Assembly (NCBI GenBank): GCA_023954475.1
Contig: JAMLHW010000015.1
Span: forward strand, 1-64,000
Origin: Anaerolineae bacterium
Lineage (GTDB): Bacteria > Chloroflexota > Anaerolineae > Promineifilales > Promineifilaceae
Direction: 5' to 3'
DNA: 64,000 nucleotides
In this document: piece by piece, positions 46,851 to 55,452 of the stretch
Position numbering within the stretch: the stretch's first letter is position 1
Layout of the letters: each line of letters opens with the position of its first letter
Notes under the pieces: generated by a model
The model's database searches: none
Told to the model about the DNA's origin: nothing
What the model saw: only the letters and a program-made list of their open reading frames with translations
Translations under genes and position numbers: made by a program

Positions 46851-48350
46851 TTAAATGCGCCAGCGCCGCGTCAGTGCAACCGCTTCTTGCCAGCGTTCAA
46901 ATTGGGCCATCCGTTGCTCAGGTGCGAGTTGGGGCACAAAGATGTCTGACTCTCCGGGGATGGGTGGCAACGATTCGGCCGAATCCCACATGCCTGCTCC
47001 GAGCCCTGCCAACAAGGCCGCCGCATATGCCGTCGTCTCACGAAACACAGGCCGACGCACGCGCAATCCAGTCAAATCTGCCTGAATCTGACAGGCGAGA
47101 TCGCTGGCCGATACGCCACCGCCAACGAGCAATTCGTCATTTGACAAGCCGGTACTGGCTTGCATCGTGTCCATGATTGCCCGCATCTGCTGACCAAGTG
47201 CGTTGAGAAAAGCGCGCATAATGTGACCGCGCCGTGTGCCCAGCGTCATGCCAAATAGCGCCGCACGGGTGTGACGATCGTTGTACGGGACATTCAGACC
47301 GGTAAATGCGGGAACAAACATGACTGTGCCGCTATCTGGCACAGATTCGGCCAACGTCTCAATCTCATCATACGTGGCAAAGAGACCGAGTTCGTCGCGC
47401 ATCCAGCGAATCGCTGCCCCAGTCACAGTCGTCTGGGCTTCGAGACAATATGTCAGACCGTCGCCAATATCCCACGCGCAGAGGACATCGACTGTTTCGG
47501 CCGATGGCTGATGCGCGCCGGCGAACATCTTCACATACGATGCTGTTCCGTGTGTACTCTCCATTGCGCCGGGTTGGCGACACCCCTGCCCGAAGAGCGC
47601 CGCTTGTTGGTCACCGATCATCGCCAGTACAGGCACAGAAGCCACGCTCCCGTTCGCGCCATTGACGCAGATCGAGCCGTAGTCGAAAATGGTCGATTGT
47701 GGTTGGGGAAGTATTTCGGCTGATAATCCGATCCAGTCCAGCCATTCCGGCCAATACGCGTCAGCACGAATGTCGAATAAACCCATCGCCTGTGTCAACG
47801 ATCGATCCATCGCATACGCGTTCGCTTGGCCTAATCGCTGTATCAGCCACAGGGCTGACTGTCCGACACGCAAGGTGCCGGCTTGCGCAGCCGCACGAAC
47901 CACTTCCTCGTGCCGCATACGCCACGCAAGATGGAGTGACGACATGTAGGGTGCAACGGGATAACCAAGACGATTGCGCATTTCGGCCGAAAATGGCAAT
48001 GTTTCGATCTCGTCCAGCAAGGGCAGCGTGCGCAAATCCTGCCAAGTAATCGTATTCGCCAGCGGCAAACCTGTCCGCGCATCCCACACAAAATCACTGT
48101 TGCGCTGGCAGGCAATACCACAGGCTGCGATCCCGTCCGGTTGAGCCCCGGCGTCTGCAAGCGCCATCGTCATCGCCAGCGCGACCCCTTCAGCAACTGC
48201 AATGGGATCTTGCTCGACGCGATCCGGTTGCGGATAGAGGCGTTCCAACGGCACATGGGCGTAACCATGAATCTGGCCGTCGTGATCGATGATCAATGCG
48301 CGACTACCGCTTGTGCCTTGATCGATGCCGAGAAGGAATGGTTTAGACAT
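46851..48350 (-). CDS. FGGY-family carbohydrate kinase, glycerol-kinase-like
   Basis: 499 residues. The start LLGIDQGTSGSRALIIDHDG and motifs TITWQDLRT, GDQQAALFGQGCRQPGAMESTHGTASYVKM and LVGGGVSASDLACQIQADLTG match glycerol kinases and relatives. In E. coli GlpK an Arg-Glu pair in NQRETTVVWD contacts glycerol; here the segment reads CQRNSDFVWD, so the Arg is kept and the Glu is Asn. The substrate may therefore be another polyol or sugar, fitting the neighbouring beta-galactosidase. It lies between a HAD phosphatase (gap 17 bases) and the beta-galactosidase gene (gap 22). I give no symbol because specificity is open. Confidence 0.8.
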   Translation of the reverse strand: MSKPFLLGIDQGTSGSRALIIDHDGQIHGYAHVPLERLYPQPDRVEQDPIAVAEGVALAMTMALADAGAQPDGIAACGIACQRNSDFVWDARTGLPLANTITWQDLRTLPLLDEIETLPFSAEMRNRLGYPVAPYMSSLHLAWRMRHEEVVRAAAQAGTLRVGQSALWLIQRLGQANAYAMDRSLTQAMGLFDIRADAYWPEWLDWIGLSAEILPQPQSTIFDYGSICVNGANGSVASVPVLAMIGDQQAALFGQGCRQPGAMESTHGTASYVKMFAGAHQPSAETVDVLCAWDIGDGLTYCLEAQTTVTGAAIRWMRDELGLFATYDEIETLAESVPDSGTVMFVPAFTGLNVPYNDRHTRAALFGMTLGTRRGHIMRAFLNALGQQMRAIMDTMQASTGLSNDELLVGGGVSASDLACQIQADLTGLRVRRPVFRETTAYAAALLAGLGAGMWDSAESLPPIPGESDIFVPQLAPEQRMAQFERWQEAVALTRRWRI

Positions 48351-48367
48351 GGTTCTTGCGGCTTATG

Positions 48368-49156
48368 CTACTCAGGCAATAGATCACCGAGTTGTTCGAT
48401 CACGTAGGTCGGCGTCACCGTAGCATGGTCCAAATCGGTACGGGCCGTCGCACCGGTGAGAGTCAAGGCGGCGTCCATCCCGGCGTCGAGACCCATCTTG
48501 ACATCGGTTTCCCAGCGGTCACCGGTCATGAGACAGTTTTCGGCCGAAACGCCAACCACACCCAAAATCGCTTCCGCCATGAAGTGTGAGGGTTTCCCGA
48601 CAACCGCCTCGACGGTCGTATGGGTACACGCCTCAATCGCGGCGATCATCGCCGCTGCATCCGGTTCCCCACCACCCGGGGCCGGACAATAGCGATCTGC
48701 ATTGGTGGCGAAAAAGCGCGCACCGGCTCGAATCGCATCAAATGCAACTTGTAGTTTCCAGTAATCAAAGGTGCGATCAAAACTGGCAATCACAGCATCG
48801 ATCGCATCAGCTTTGTCGCTGATCGTGAAACCGCCGCGTTCCAATTCATCGATCAACGATTGTTCACCGACGACATGTAACGTGGCGCCCGGCATGCGCT
48901 TATTCAGGAATTGCACCATCACAAAGGATGAGTTTATCACATCTTCAGGTGATGAAGGCAAGCCAAGTCGTGTCAATTTATCGGCATATGCTTCGCGTGT
49001 TCGTGTTGGATTATTGGATAGAAAAACGGTCCGTTTGCCCAGCGCACGCAACTGCTGCAGCGTTTCTTGTGCCGTTGGCAAGAATGCATCACCGAGGTAA
49101 ACGGTGCCGTCGAGGTCGAAAATGTAAGCTTCGTAGAGTTTTGATAGTCGATTCAT
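48368..49156 (-). CDS. NagD-like HAD-superfamily sugar-phosphate phosphatase
   Basis: 262 residues, HAD subfamily IIA. Motif I is YIFDLDGTVYLGDAFLPTA (nucleophile and acid/base Asp), motif II is VFLSNNPTRTREAYADKLTRLG, the cap domain covers about 85-190, and motif IV is CLMTGDRWETDVKMGLDAGM. NAGPase and p-nitrophenylphosphatase-type enzymes share these features. It is the first gene of a three-gene unit; with the kinase it may run a phosphorylation/dephosphorylation step in sugar catabolism. TATAAT lies about 60 bases before the ATG, overlapping the LacI-type operator. Confidence 0.87.
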   Translation of the reverse strand: MNRLSKLYEAYIFDLDGTVYLGDAFLPTAQETLQQLRALGKRTVFLSNNPTRTREAYADKLTRLGLPSSPEDVINSSFVMVQFLNKRMPGATLHVVGEQSLIDELERGGFTISDKADAIDAVIASFDRTFDYWKLQVAFDAIRAGARFFATNADRYCPAPGGGEPDAAAMIAAIEACTHTTVEAVVGKPSHFMAEAILGVVGVSAENCLMTGDRWETDVKMGLDAGMDAALTLTGATARTDLDHATVTPTYVIEQLGDLLPE

Positions 49157-49200
49157 AACGAATTTTGGGCAAATTTAACCAAAACACTTGCTTTTTCAAA

Positions 49201-49243
49201 ATGTGACCGGTAACATTATAGCGTGAGTATCAGTTTTGCACAA
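49201..49243 (-). promoter_or_regulatory. LacI-type operator over the promoter of the HAD-kinase-galactosidase unit
   Basis: The near-perfect palindrome ATGTGACCGGTAACAT (49201-49216) has the central CG and 7+7 layout of LacI/GalR-family operators. On the minus strand TATAAT (complement of 49215-49220) abuts it, and TTGTGC (complement of 49238-49243) sits 17 bases further up. A bound repressor would cover the start site. The divergent LacI-family gene is the obvious candidate. Confidence 0.65.
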
Positions 49244-49357
49244 TACAAAACGCGGTGAAACGGGAACTGACTTTCAACATTTTTTCCACAATATTTTCGT
49301 TCAGACAGTTCTCCATAACCTCATTTCACAGATATTTACTACAGGCAGCGCGGCCTT

Positions 49358-50374
49358 ATGACCGATAACAGAGTGACATTACGCGATGTGGCGAGGCAAG
49401 CTGGTGTATCTCACCAAACGGTTTCACGCGTGATCAATGGGAGTGACAAAGTGCGACCTGCGACGAAAGCGCACGTCGAAGCAGTCATTGCTGAACTCGA
49501 TTATCGGCCGAATGCGATGGCGCGTTCAATGGCTCGTGGCCGCAGCGGCATTTTGGCCTGTATCGCCCCTAATCTGACCGACTATACGTTTGCCAGCATC
49601 ATCGAAGGTGCCCAAAGCGCGGCACGCGAACACGACTACTTCCTCCTGTCAGCTTCAGCACACGATGAAGCACAGTTCAGCAAACTCGTCGATCAGCTTG
49701 TCAACACGCGCCGAACCGAAGGCATCATTGTCATTAACCCGTATGTCAACGAACGCTATCGCCACCTACCTGACGACGTACCGGTTGTTTTTGCCGGTGC
49801 CCGACCACGCGAAGACAGCACAACTTCCGTCGCACTGGACGATGTTGTCGTGGCACGTGAGGCAACCGAACATCTGCTATCACTGGGGCATCGCACGATT
49901 GGCATGGTAACAGGCCCAATGGAAGAGGATTGCTGTCAGGATCGCCATTTAGGCTACTGCCAGGCACTACAAGCGGCGACTTTGCCGGTGGACGACGAAT
50001 TGATCATCGAGGGCGACTGGAGTCCTGAGTCAGGCTATAGCGGACTATGCACTTTGCTCGCGAAGGAAAATCGGCTGACTGCATTGTTCATGCAGAACGA
50101 CAGCATGGCAGTCGGCGCATTGCGTGCGGCACGCGATCTCGATTTGCGTGTCCCTGAAGATTTATCTGTCATTAGCGTAGACGATATTCCGTATTCATCC
50201 TTTTTTACGCCTCCGCTCACGACGTTTCGGCAGGACTTCGAGTTTATCGGTGCGGAAGCGACACGCTTGCTAGCGGAGGCAATCGAGAATCCAACTGACG
50301 AACGCACACATCTGTTGATTTCGGCCGAATTAGTACTGCGTCGCTCGACCGACGCACCCCCGGCAACAGTATAA
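49358..50374 (+). CDS. LacI-family transcriptional regulator
   Basis: 338 residues. N-terminal helix-turn-helix with hinge: VTLRDVARQAGVSHQTVSRVINGSDKVRPATKAHV ... LDYRPNAMARSM. The rest is the periplasmic-binding-protein-like effector domain with the usual GHRTIGMVTGP, LFMQNDSMAVGALRAARDLDLRVPEDLSVISVDDIPYSSFFTPPLTT and a C-terminal E-L-V-L-R-R-S-T stretch. It is divergent from the HAD-kinase-galactosidase genes and 85 bases upstream of a sugar ABC transporter. It very likely controls both and itself through the operator at 49201-49216, responding to a sugar or sugar phosphate. Confidence 0.93.
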   Translation: MTDNRVTLRDVARQAGVSHQTVSRVINGSDKVRPATKAHVEAVIAELDYRPNAMARSMARGRSGILACIAPNLTDYTFASIIEGAQSAAREHDYFLLSASAHDEAQFSKLVDQLVNTRRTEGIIVINPYVNERYRHLPDDVPVVFAGARPREDSTTSVALDDVVVAREATEHLLSLGHRTIGMVTGPMEEDCCQDRHLGYCQALQAATLPVDDELIIEGDWSPESGYSGLCTLLAKENRLTALFMQNDSMAVGALRAARDLDLRVPEDLSVISVDDIPYSSFFTPPLTTFRQDFEFIGAEATRLLAEAIENPTDERTHLLISAELVLRRSTDAPPATV

Positions 50375-50459
50375 CGGGAGGATTTATCGAGACGACCATT
50401 CGCATAAACCACCACTCAACATGCAGTTTTCAACCATGACACTTCACAAGGAGAAGATA

Positions 50460-51854
50460 ATGAAACACTCAAAATTCTGGTTACTATTTGTTTTGCTGTT
50501 CGGTTTAATGCTCACATTGGCTGCCTGCGGTTCTTCAGATGAAGAAGAACCAGCTACTGACGAGACGACAACGGAAACCGATTCGGCCGATGGATCTGAG
50601 GCAATGGATGAAGAGCCGGCTGCTGCAGAATCTGAGGCAACGGAAGAGGTAACACTGCGCTGGCGTACCCGCCCAGACAATCAGGCTGAGATCGACGTTT
50701 ACAGCAGCATTAGCGACGACTTGTCCGCAAGTCTCGAAGGCATCACCCTTGAATACGAAGCGGGTGGCAGCGAAACCTCAAGCTATCAGGACGTGCTAAA
50801 AACCGAATTAGCGGCAGGAACAGCGCCGGATGTCTTCTGGATTCCGGGCACTGACGTTGCTGACTTTGCTACCCGTGGCTTGATCCTGGACATGCGCGAA
50901 ATGGCTGACGCCACCGCAGGTTATGCCGACGGCGATTTCTACGAAGGTCCGATGTTCCACCTGACCTTCAATCCTGAAACGGGCAATACCGGTGAAACTT
51001 TGTGGGGGCTGCCACGTGACGTATCTGCGTTTGCCCTTTACCTCAATCTTGACTTGCTGGCTGAATCCGGTGCTGACGACCCGCGCGAACTGGCCGCCAA
51101 CGGCGAATGGGATTGGGACGCATTCATGGAAGTTGCCGCAGCAATCGATGCACTCGGCGATGATATTTCCGGTTACGGCCAGAGTGGATGGTGGGGCCCG
51201 TATGGCTACTGGATCAACGCTGCCGGCGGTAACTTCTTCAATGAAGATCGCACGGCATGTGGCTTGGATACGCCAGAAGCACTTGCCGGGCTCGAATTCC
51301 AAAAATCGATCTACGATGCCGGCTTAGCCATTCCATACGGTGAAGATCCTGAACCGCCATTCCTGGCTGGTCAGGTCGGTATGTTCCAGAATGGACGATG
51401 GGCAACGCCCGGTGCGCGTGCAAGCGCCGACTTCAACTGGGACGTCGTAAAATTGCCCGATGGTCCGACAGGTCCGAGCAACTGGCTTTTCTGGGGCGCT
51501 TACGTGGTGAATGCAGATACCGAGCATCCGGAAGCAGCCTGGGAATTGGTTCAGGCACTGACCACTGCCGAAACACAGGGCAAAATTGCTGAACTCGGTG
51601 CCAACATCCCGAGCCGTGTCAGTCAAGAAGCACTGGATGCATTTCTAACCTTTACCCCGCCCGCCAACAATCAGGCTTTCCTCGATGGTCTGGGTGAAAA
51701 TCCGGTTGCGGAAGGTCCTCTCTGGGCCGGCAATTGGCCTGAATATTCCGCCATCATGGATCCCGCTGTGTCCGCAGTCCTCAATGGTGATACATCTGTC
51801 GATGATTTCGGAGCGACCATCTGCGACGAAGCCAACAAAGCATTCACGCAGTAA
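50460..51854 (+). CDS. sugar ABC transporter substrate-binding lipoprotein
   Basis: 464 residues. The signal peptide ends in the lipobox LTLAAC (Cys near 22), followed by an acidic linker (EEEPATDETTTETDSADGSEAMDEE) that spaces the protein from the membrane. The rest is a family 1 binding-protein fold: LKTELAAGTAPDVFWIPGTDVADFATRG, WGLPRDVSAFALYLNLDLLAE, YGQSGWWGPYGYWINAAGG and AAWELVQALTTAETQGKIAE. Start ATG 50460 has AAGGAG nine bases upstream; an upstream ATG at 50421 would spoil the signal peptide. A hairpin after the stop probably sets its level above that of the permeases. Confidence 0.92.
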   Translation: MKHSKFWLLFVLLFGLMLTLAACGSSDEEEPATDETTTETDSADGSEAMDEEPAAAESEATEEVTLRWRTRPDNQAEIDVYSSISDDLSASLEGITLEYEAGGSETSSYQDVLKTELAAGTAPDVFWIPGTDVADFATRGLILDMREMADATAGYADGDFYEGPMFHLTFNPETGNTGETLWGLPRDVSAFALYLNLDLLAESGADDPRELAANGEWDWDAFMEVAAAIDALGDDISGYGQSGWWGPYGYWINAAGGNFFNEDRTACGLDTPEALAGLEFQKSIYDAGLAIPYGEDPEPPFLAGQVGMFQNGRWATPGARASADFNWDVVKLPDGPTGPSNWLFWGAYVVNADTEHPEAAWELVQALTTAETQGKIAELGANIPSRVSQEALDAFLTFTPPANNQAFLDGLGENPVAEGPLWAGNWPEYSAIMDPAVSAVLNGDTSVDDFGATICDEANKAFTQ

Positions 51855-51869
51855 TATCGACTGTTCATA

Positions 51870-51898
51870 GGCCGGTCAAGATAACCGGCCCTTTCGAT
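51870..51898 (+). terminator. intergenic hairpin between the binding-protein and permease genes
   Basis: GGCCGGT (51870-51876) pairs with ACCGGCC (51884-51890), followed by CTTTCGATTTT. Such structures after a substrate-binding gene typically allow partial termination or protect the upstream mRNA, raising binding protein relative to permease. Confidence 0.55.
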
Positions 51899-51914
51899 TT
51901 TATGGAGGTGACGC

Positions 51915-53603
51915 ATGAGCACAATGGCAGTTGAATCGCAGAGCAGTCCCCCACGCGTGAACAATGAACGGTTGTTGTCCTTAGCTGTACTGTGGCACAT
52001 CGTTCTTGCGCTTGGCGGTCTGGTCGGCGCTGTATTCGCATGGATTTCAGGTGAATCGCTACCAATCGTCGTGCGTATCAGTTTAACTACTGGCCTGGTT
52101 TTGCTGGGTATTCTCAGCGCAACGGCCGTCGTTATGATTCGACGCCGCGATCATCGTGGACGCGTCATCTCCCTCTTCATCAATTACCTCGGCTTTGTAT
52201 TTTGCGTCGTTGCCCTGATGCAATTACTAGGCATTTTCACTGGTCTTGATGCGTTTGGCGACACATTCGGCCGAGGTGTCGTTTTTCTTGCAACCGCATT
52301 CATCGGGTATCTGATCGGCGCATTTGGTGATCGCTACAACTACGCAGCGCAACAACGTTATAAGCGAATCGGCCGAATCATCATTATCCTATCGGCAATT
52401 GGTTTCCTGATTGCAGTCGGTATTTTTCAAGGCATGTGGGCAGTTCTGAGCAGTTATGACTCTCCAATGCCATTTGCATTATCACTCGGCGCAATCATCT
52501 TTGGCTGCATATTGTGGGTGATGTGGCGGCAAGCCTCTGCTGAGATCTTCAAAGCAACTAACGCACAAAAGGAAGCTTTAGAAGGGTATCTGTTCCTTTC
52601 GCCTAACCTGCTCGGTTTCATCGTCTTTTTTGCCGGCCCATTGCTGCTGTCGTTGTACGTCAGTTTCACCAACTCCGACGCATTCAATACTCCTGAATTC
52701 GTTGGATTGGACAACTACGCAACGATCCTCGACCTCGATTTTGCGGCGCTATCGTCACCGAACCAGTTGGCTAGCGAAGTACTCGATACAACCGTCTACG
52801 ACGAATTGACGCGCTTCACTATTTTGGGTCAATCCTATGTTGTCGGCGCGCAGGATAAACTGTTTTGGACAGCATTGGGCAACACGCTTTTATTCGTACT
52901 TATGGCGGTTCCTTTAAGTGTGATTCCGGCGCTCTTGCTGGCAAATTTGCTCAACACCAAGCTGCGCGGCATGAAAGTGTTTCGCGCCGTCTATTTTCTG
53001 CCAAGCGTTGCGGCGGTCGTCGGTATCGCCCTGGTCTGGCAGTGGCTGTTCAACTCGACTATCGGCTATATCAATTACGGCATTACGCTTTTGACAGATT
53101 TTCTGACCACAAATACGCCATTGACAGTCGACGATCCCCAAATTCAATGGCTGTCCCAAAGTGACACGGCGCTGCTCGCGGTTGTGCTTATGTCGTCGTG
53201 GCAATGGATCGGTTTCAACACGGTGCTATTTCTCGCCGGATTGCAGAGTATTCCCAAGGTGCTCTATGAAGCCGCCACGGTTGATGGTGCCGGCGCGTGG
53301 GCGCAATTCCGCAAAATCACGCTTCCCCTACTGGCGCCAACCACATTTTTTGTCATGATTACGGCCGTCATCCAGGCCATGCAGGTTTTTGAGCAGGTAT
53401 TTATTTTGATACCCGGCCAAAATCCTGCGGGGCCAAACAATTCGACATTGACGATGGTGCTGTACTTGTATCAGAAAGGTTTCCAGCGGTTTGAACAGGG
53501 ATATGCCTCTGCCATCGCGTGGGTGCTTTTCTTCTTGATTTTCGGCGCTACATTAGTGCAGTTTCGTCGCCAGCGCAGTGCCGGCACTGCTTACGACGCA
53601 TAG
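51915..53603 (+). CDS. sugar ABC transporter permease with extra N-terminal membrane region
   Basis: 562 residues, much longer than typical MalF/UgpA-like permeases (about 300). Residues 1-215 are an additional block of about six membrane segments with charged turns (MIRRRDHRGRVISL). The canonical permease domain starts near residue 219: LFLSPNLLGFIVFFAGPLLLSLYVSFTNSD, with the EAA loop YEAATVDGAGAWAQFRKITLPLLAP that docks the ATPase. Start ATG has GGAGG upstream. Followed nine bases later by the second permease. No ATPase gene is in the window, so the system presumably shares a distant MsmK-type ATPase. Confidence 0.9.
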   Translation: MSTMAVESQSSPPRVNNERLLSLAVLWHIVLALGGLVGAVFAWISGESLPIVVRISLTTGLVLLGILSATAVVMIRRRDHRGRVISLFINYLGFVFCVVALMQLLGIFTGLDAFGDTFGRGVVFLATAFIGYLIGAFGDRYNYAAQQRYKRIGRIIIILSAIGFLIAVGIFQGMWAVLSSYDSPMPFALSLGAIIFGCILWVMWRQASAEIFKATNAQKEALEGYLFLSPNLLGFIVFFAGPLLLSLYVSFTNSDAFNTPEFVGLDNYATILDLDFAALSSPNQLASEVLDTTVYDELTRFTILGQSYVVGAQDKLFWTALGNTLLFVLMAVPLSVIPALLLANLLNTKLRGMKVFRAVYFLPSVAAVVGIALVWQWLFNSTIGYINYGITLLTDFLTTNTPLTVDDPQIQWLSQSDTALLAVVLMSSWQWIGFNTVLFLAGLQSIPKVLYEAATVDGAGAWAQFRKITLPLLAPTTFFVMITAVIQAMQVFEQVFILIPGQNPAGPNNSTLTMVLYLYQKGFQRFEQGYASAIAWVLFFLIFGATLVQFRRQRSAGTAYDA

Positions 53604-53612
53604 GAGGCGGGC

Positions 53613-54812
53613 ATGCATTCTCAACGCCTACGGCGCATGTTCAACGGGACGCTGATCTACATCATTTTGATAGCGTTCGCGTTTATCATGTTGTTCCCGT
53701 TTTTCTACATGATGACGACATCGCTCAAGGAGCCGAAAGATACCTTTCGTTATCCGCCACGGTTGCTGCCGCGCGAGGCAGCTTCGGCCGAAATGGAAGG
53801 ATTTGAAGAGCCAGTTGAACTGTACCATATTGAAGTCAACGGCGAATTTCGGCCGATGGCGCTCGTTGAAGAAAACATCCGGATTGGGCAATTCGCCGAT
53901 CCTGCCACGCCAGAAAACATCATCACGGTGCCGCTTGCCGATGCCAGTGCAACCGGTGGTACGGTGACAATTGACGGAAATGAGGTCGATGTCTACATGG
54001 TTGCGGTTGACGATGAGGTGGTCGAGTTGGTGTTGATGGGCAGAACGGCTTTCGGCCGATTTATCGATCCTGATGACCCCTCCGTCGAAGCACTTGCCAA
54101 TGTACGTTTGAGCGAACCTGTCGAATCGTTGACCTTGCGCCCCGAAAACTACTCCGAAGTAGTTGAATTGCAAGGCATGGATCGCAGCTTGACCAACACG
54201 TTGATGATCACGATTCTCGTCGTGTCAGGCACACTGTTTACGTCATTACTCGGTGGTTATGCGTTTGCCCGTCTGCGTTTCCCCGGTCGCGACAAACTGT
54301 TTCTCCTCTATCTAGGCACAATCATGATTCCGTTTGTCGTCATTGTGACGCCGATGTACCAGTTGATGGTCGCGATTGGTTGGGTAGACCGCATGGTGTC
54401 ATTGATCGTTCCGTGGATTTTCAGTGCCTACGGCACATTCCTCATGCGCCAATTCTTCATCACAATTCCGCGTGAGATCGAAGAAGCAGCAACAATCGAC
54501 GGCGCTTCCCGTTGGCAAATTTTGTGGCGTATCTTTGTACCCGCGGCAACGCCTGCGTTGGCAACGCTGGGAACGTTTACATTCCTATATGCATGGAACA
54601 GCTTTTTCTGGCCGTTGGTCGCGATCAACACTGGCAACACAGACAATCACGTGTTGACCTTATCACTCTCAATCTTGCGCGGGCGTGCCTCAGATAGCCC
54701 CAACTTGATCCTGGCCGGTGCAGCCATTGCTATCATTCCGCCGATGCTCTTCTTCATTTTTGGACAACGTTTCTTTGTCGAAAGTGCGACGAGCAGTGCA
54801 GTAAAGGGCTAG
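53613..54812 (+). CDS. sugar ABC transporter permease with a large external insertion
   Basis: 399 residues. Membrane segment 1 (about 12-34) is followed by a soluble segment of about 130 residues (about 50-185), where relatives have 20-40. It contains beta-rich acidic sequence (YHIEVNGEFRPMALVEENIRIG ... GNEVDVYMVAVDDEVVELVLMGR). The MalG/UgpE-like core follows: RSLTNTLMITILVVSGTLFTSLLGGYAFARLRFPGR, and the EAA loop IEEAATIDGASRWQILWRIFVPAATPAL. The insertion would face outside next to the binding protein. Start ATG 53613, nine bases after the previous stop, with GGAGGCGGGC before it. Confidence 0.9.
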   Translation: MHSQRLRRMFNGTLIYIILIAFAFIMLFPFFYMMTTSLKEPKDTFRYPPRLLPREAASAEMEGFEEPVELYHIEVNGEFRPMALVEENIRIGQFADPATPENIITVPLADASATGGTVTIDGNEVDVYMVAVDDEVVELVLMGRTAFGRFIDPDDPSVEALANVRLSEPVESLTLRPENYSEVVELQGMDRSLTNTLMITILVVSGTLFTSLLGGYAFARLRFPGRDKLFLLYLGTIMIPFVVIVTPMYQLMVAIGWVDRMVSLIVPWIFSAYGTFLMRQFFITIPREIEEAATIDGASRWQILWRIFVPAATPALATLGTFTFLYAWNSFFWPLVAINTGNTDNHVLTLSLSILRGRASDSPNLILAGAAIAIIPPMLFFIFGQRFFVESATSSAVKG

Positions 54813-54928
54813 GATACCAGCATTCGCCACTCATGACAGCGGTCAACCGCCCTACCCAAACCAAATTGGCTAGTTGATCAGTTGGCAATTAGCTCTATAA
54901 TTGACTACACGAAATATTGTATTTCTAG

Positions 54929-55435
54929 CTACTCTGGTACATAAACGGCGGCAGACATGTCACCCACAAATTGCGGCAAATCACTGTGGCCCAGCATCTG
55001 CCGCACGGCCTGTGCCTCGCCATTGTGGAACCAGTAGTGGTAGATATTGCGCTGCAAACACGTTCCAATATTCTCCCGCCACGCCTTATCACCCCACGTC
55101 AAATGCTGCGTGAGCAATTCGGCCGATAAAGAGTCGAGATACAGATCAGCAGCAGCCGTAATATCGCGCCATGCCGTCCACATATCATCTAGAGGCGGTG
55201 TGCTGGCTGGTTGTCCAGTGGCAACCAGTTTCCATAAATCAGCATGCAGCTTTTTACCCTGTGCCATCCGTACCCAATAGAAATTCTCCTGAGCTGCCAG
55301 ATGCCCAATCATCCAGCTAATGCAATTCATTGGCTCAAAACGGTGCCGGGCATCGTCATCTGTGAGGCCAGCCATGCTGCGCACAAACTCACTACGCGCA
55401 AAATGTAGTTGTGTAACAAGGGGAAGTGTCATCAT
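54929..55435 (-). CDS. DinB-family protein
   Basis: 168 residues, four-helix DinB/YfiT fold. Three His in the metal positions are visible: WMIGHLAAQENFYW, and NIYHYWFHNGEAQAVRQMLGHSD. Members include thiol-dependent transferases that use bacillithiol or mycothiol; most are uncharacterised. ATG 55435 or 55432 (tandem ATG) follows AGGAG. It lies 17 bases after the glycogen phosphorylase gene on the same strand, so the two share a transcript; no functional link is evident. Confidence 0.82.
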   Translation of the reverse strand: MMTLPLVTQLHFARSEFVRSMAGLTDDDARHRFEPMNCISWMIGHLAAQENFYWVRMAQGKKLHADLWKLVATGQPASTPPLDDMWTAWRDITAAADLYLDSLSAELLTQHLTWGDKAWRENIGTCLQRNIYHYWFHNGEAQAVRQMLGHSDLPQFVGDMSAAVYVPE

Positions 55436-55452
55436 GTCTCCTGTAGCTTTTG

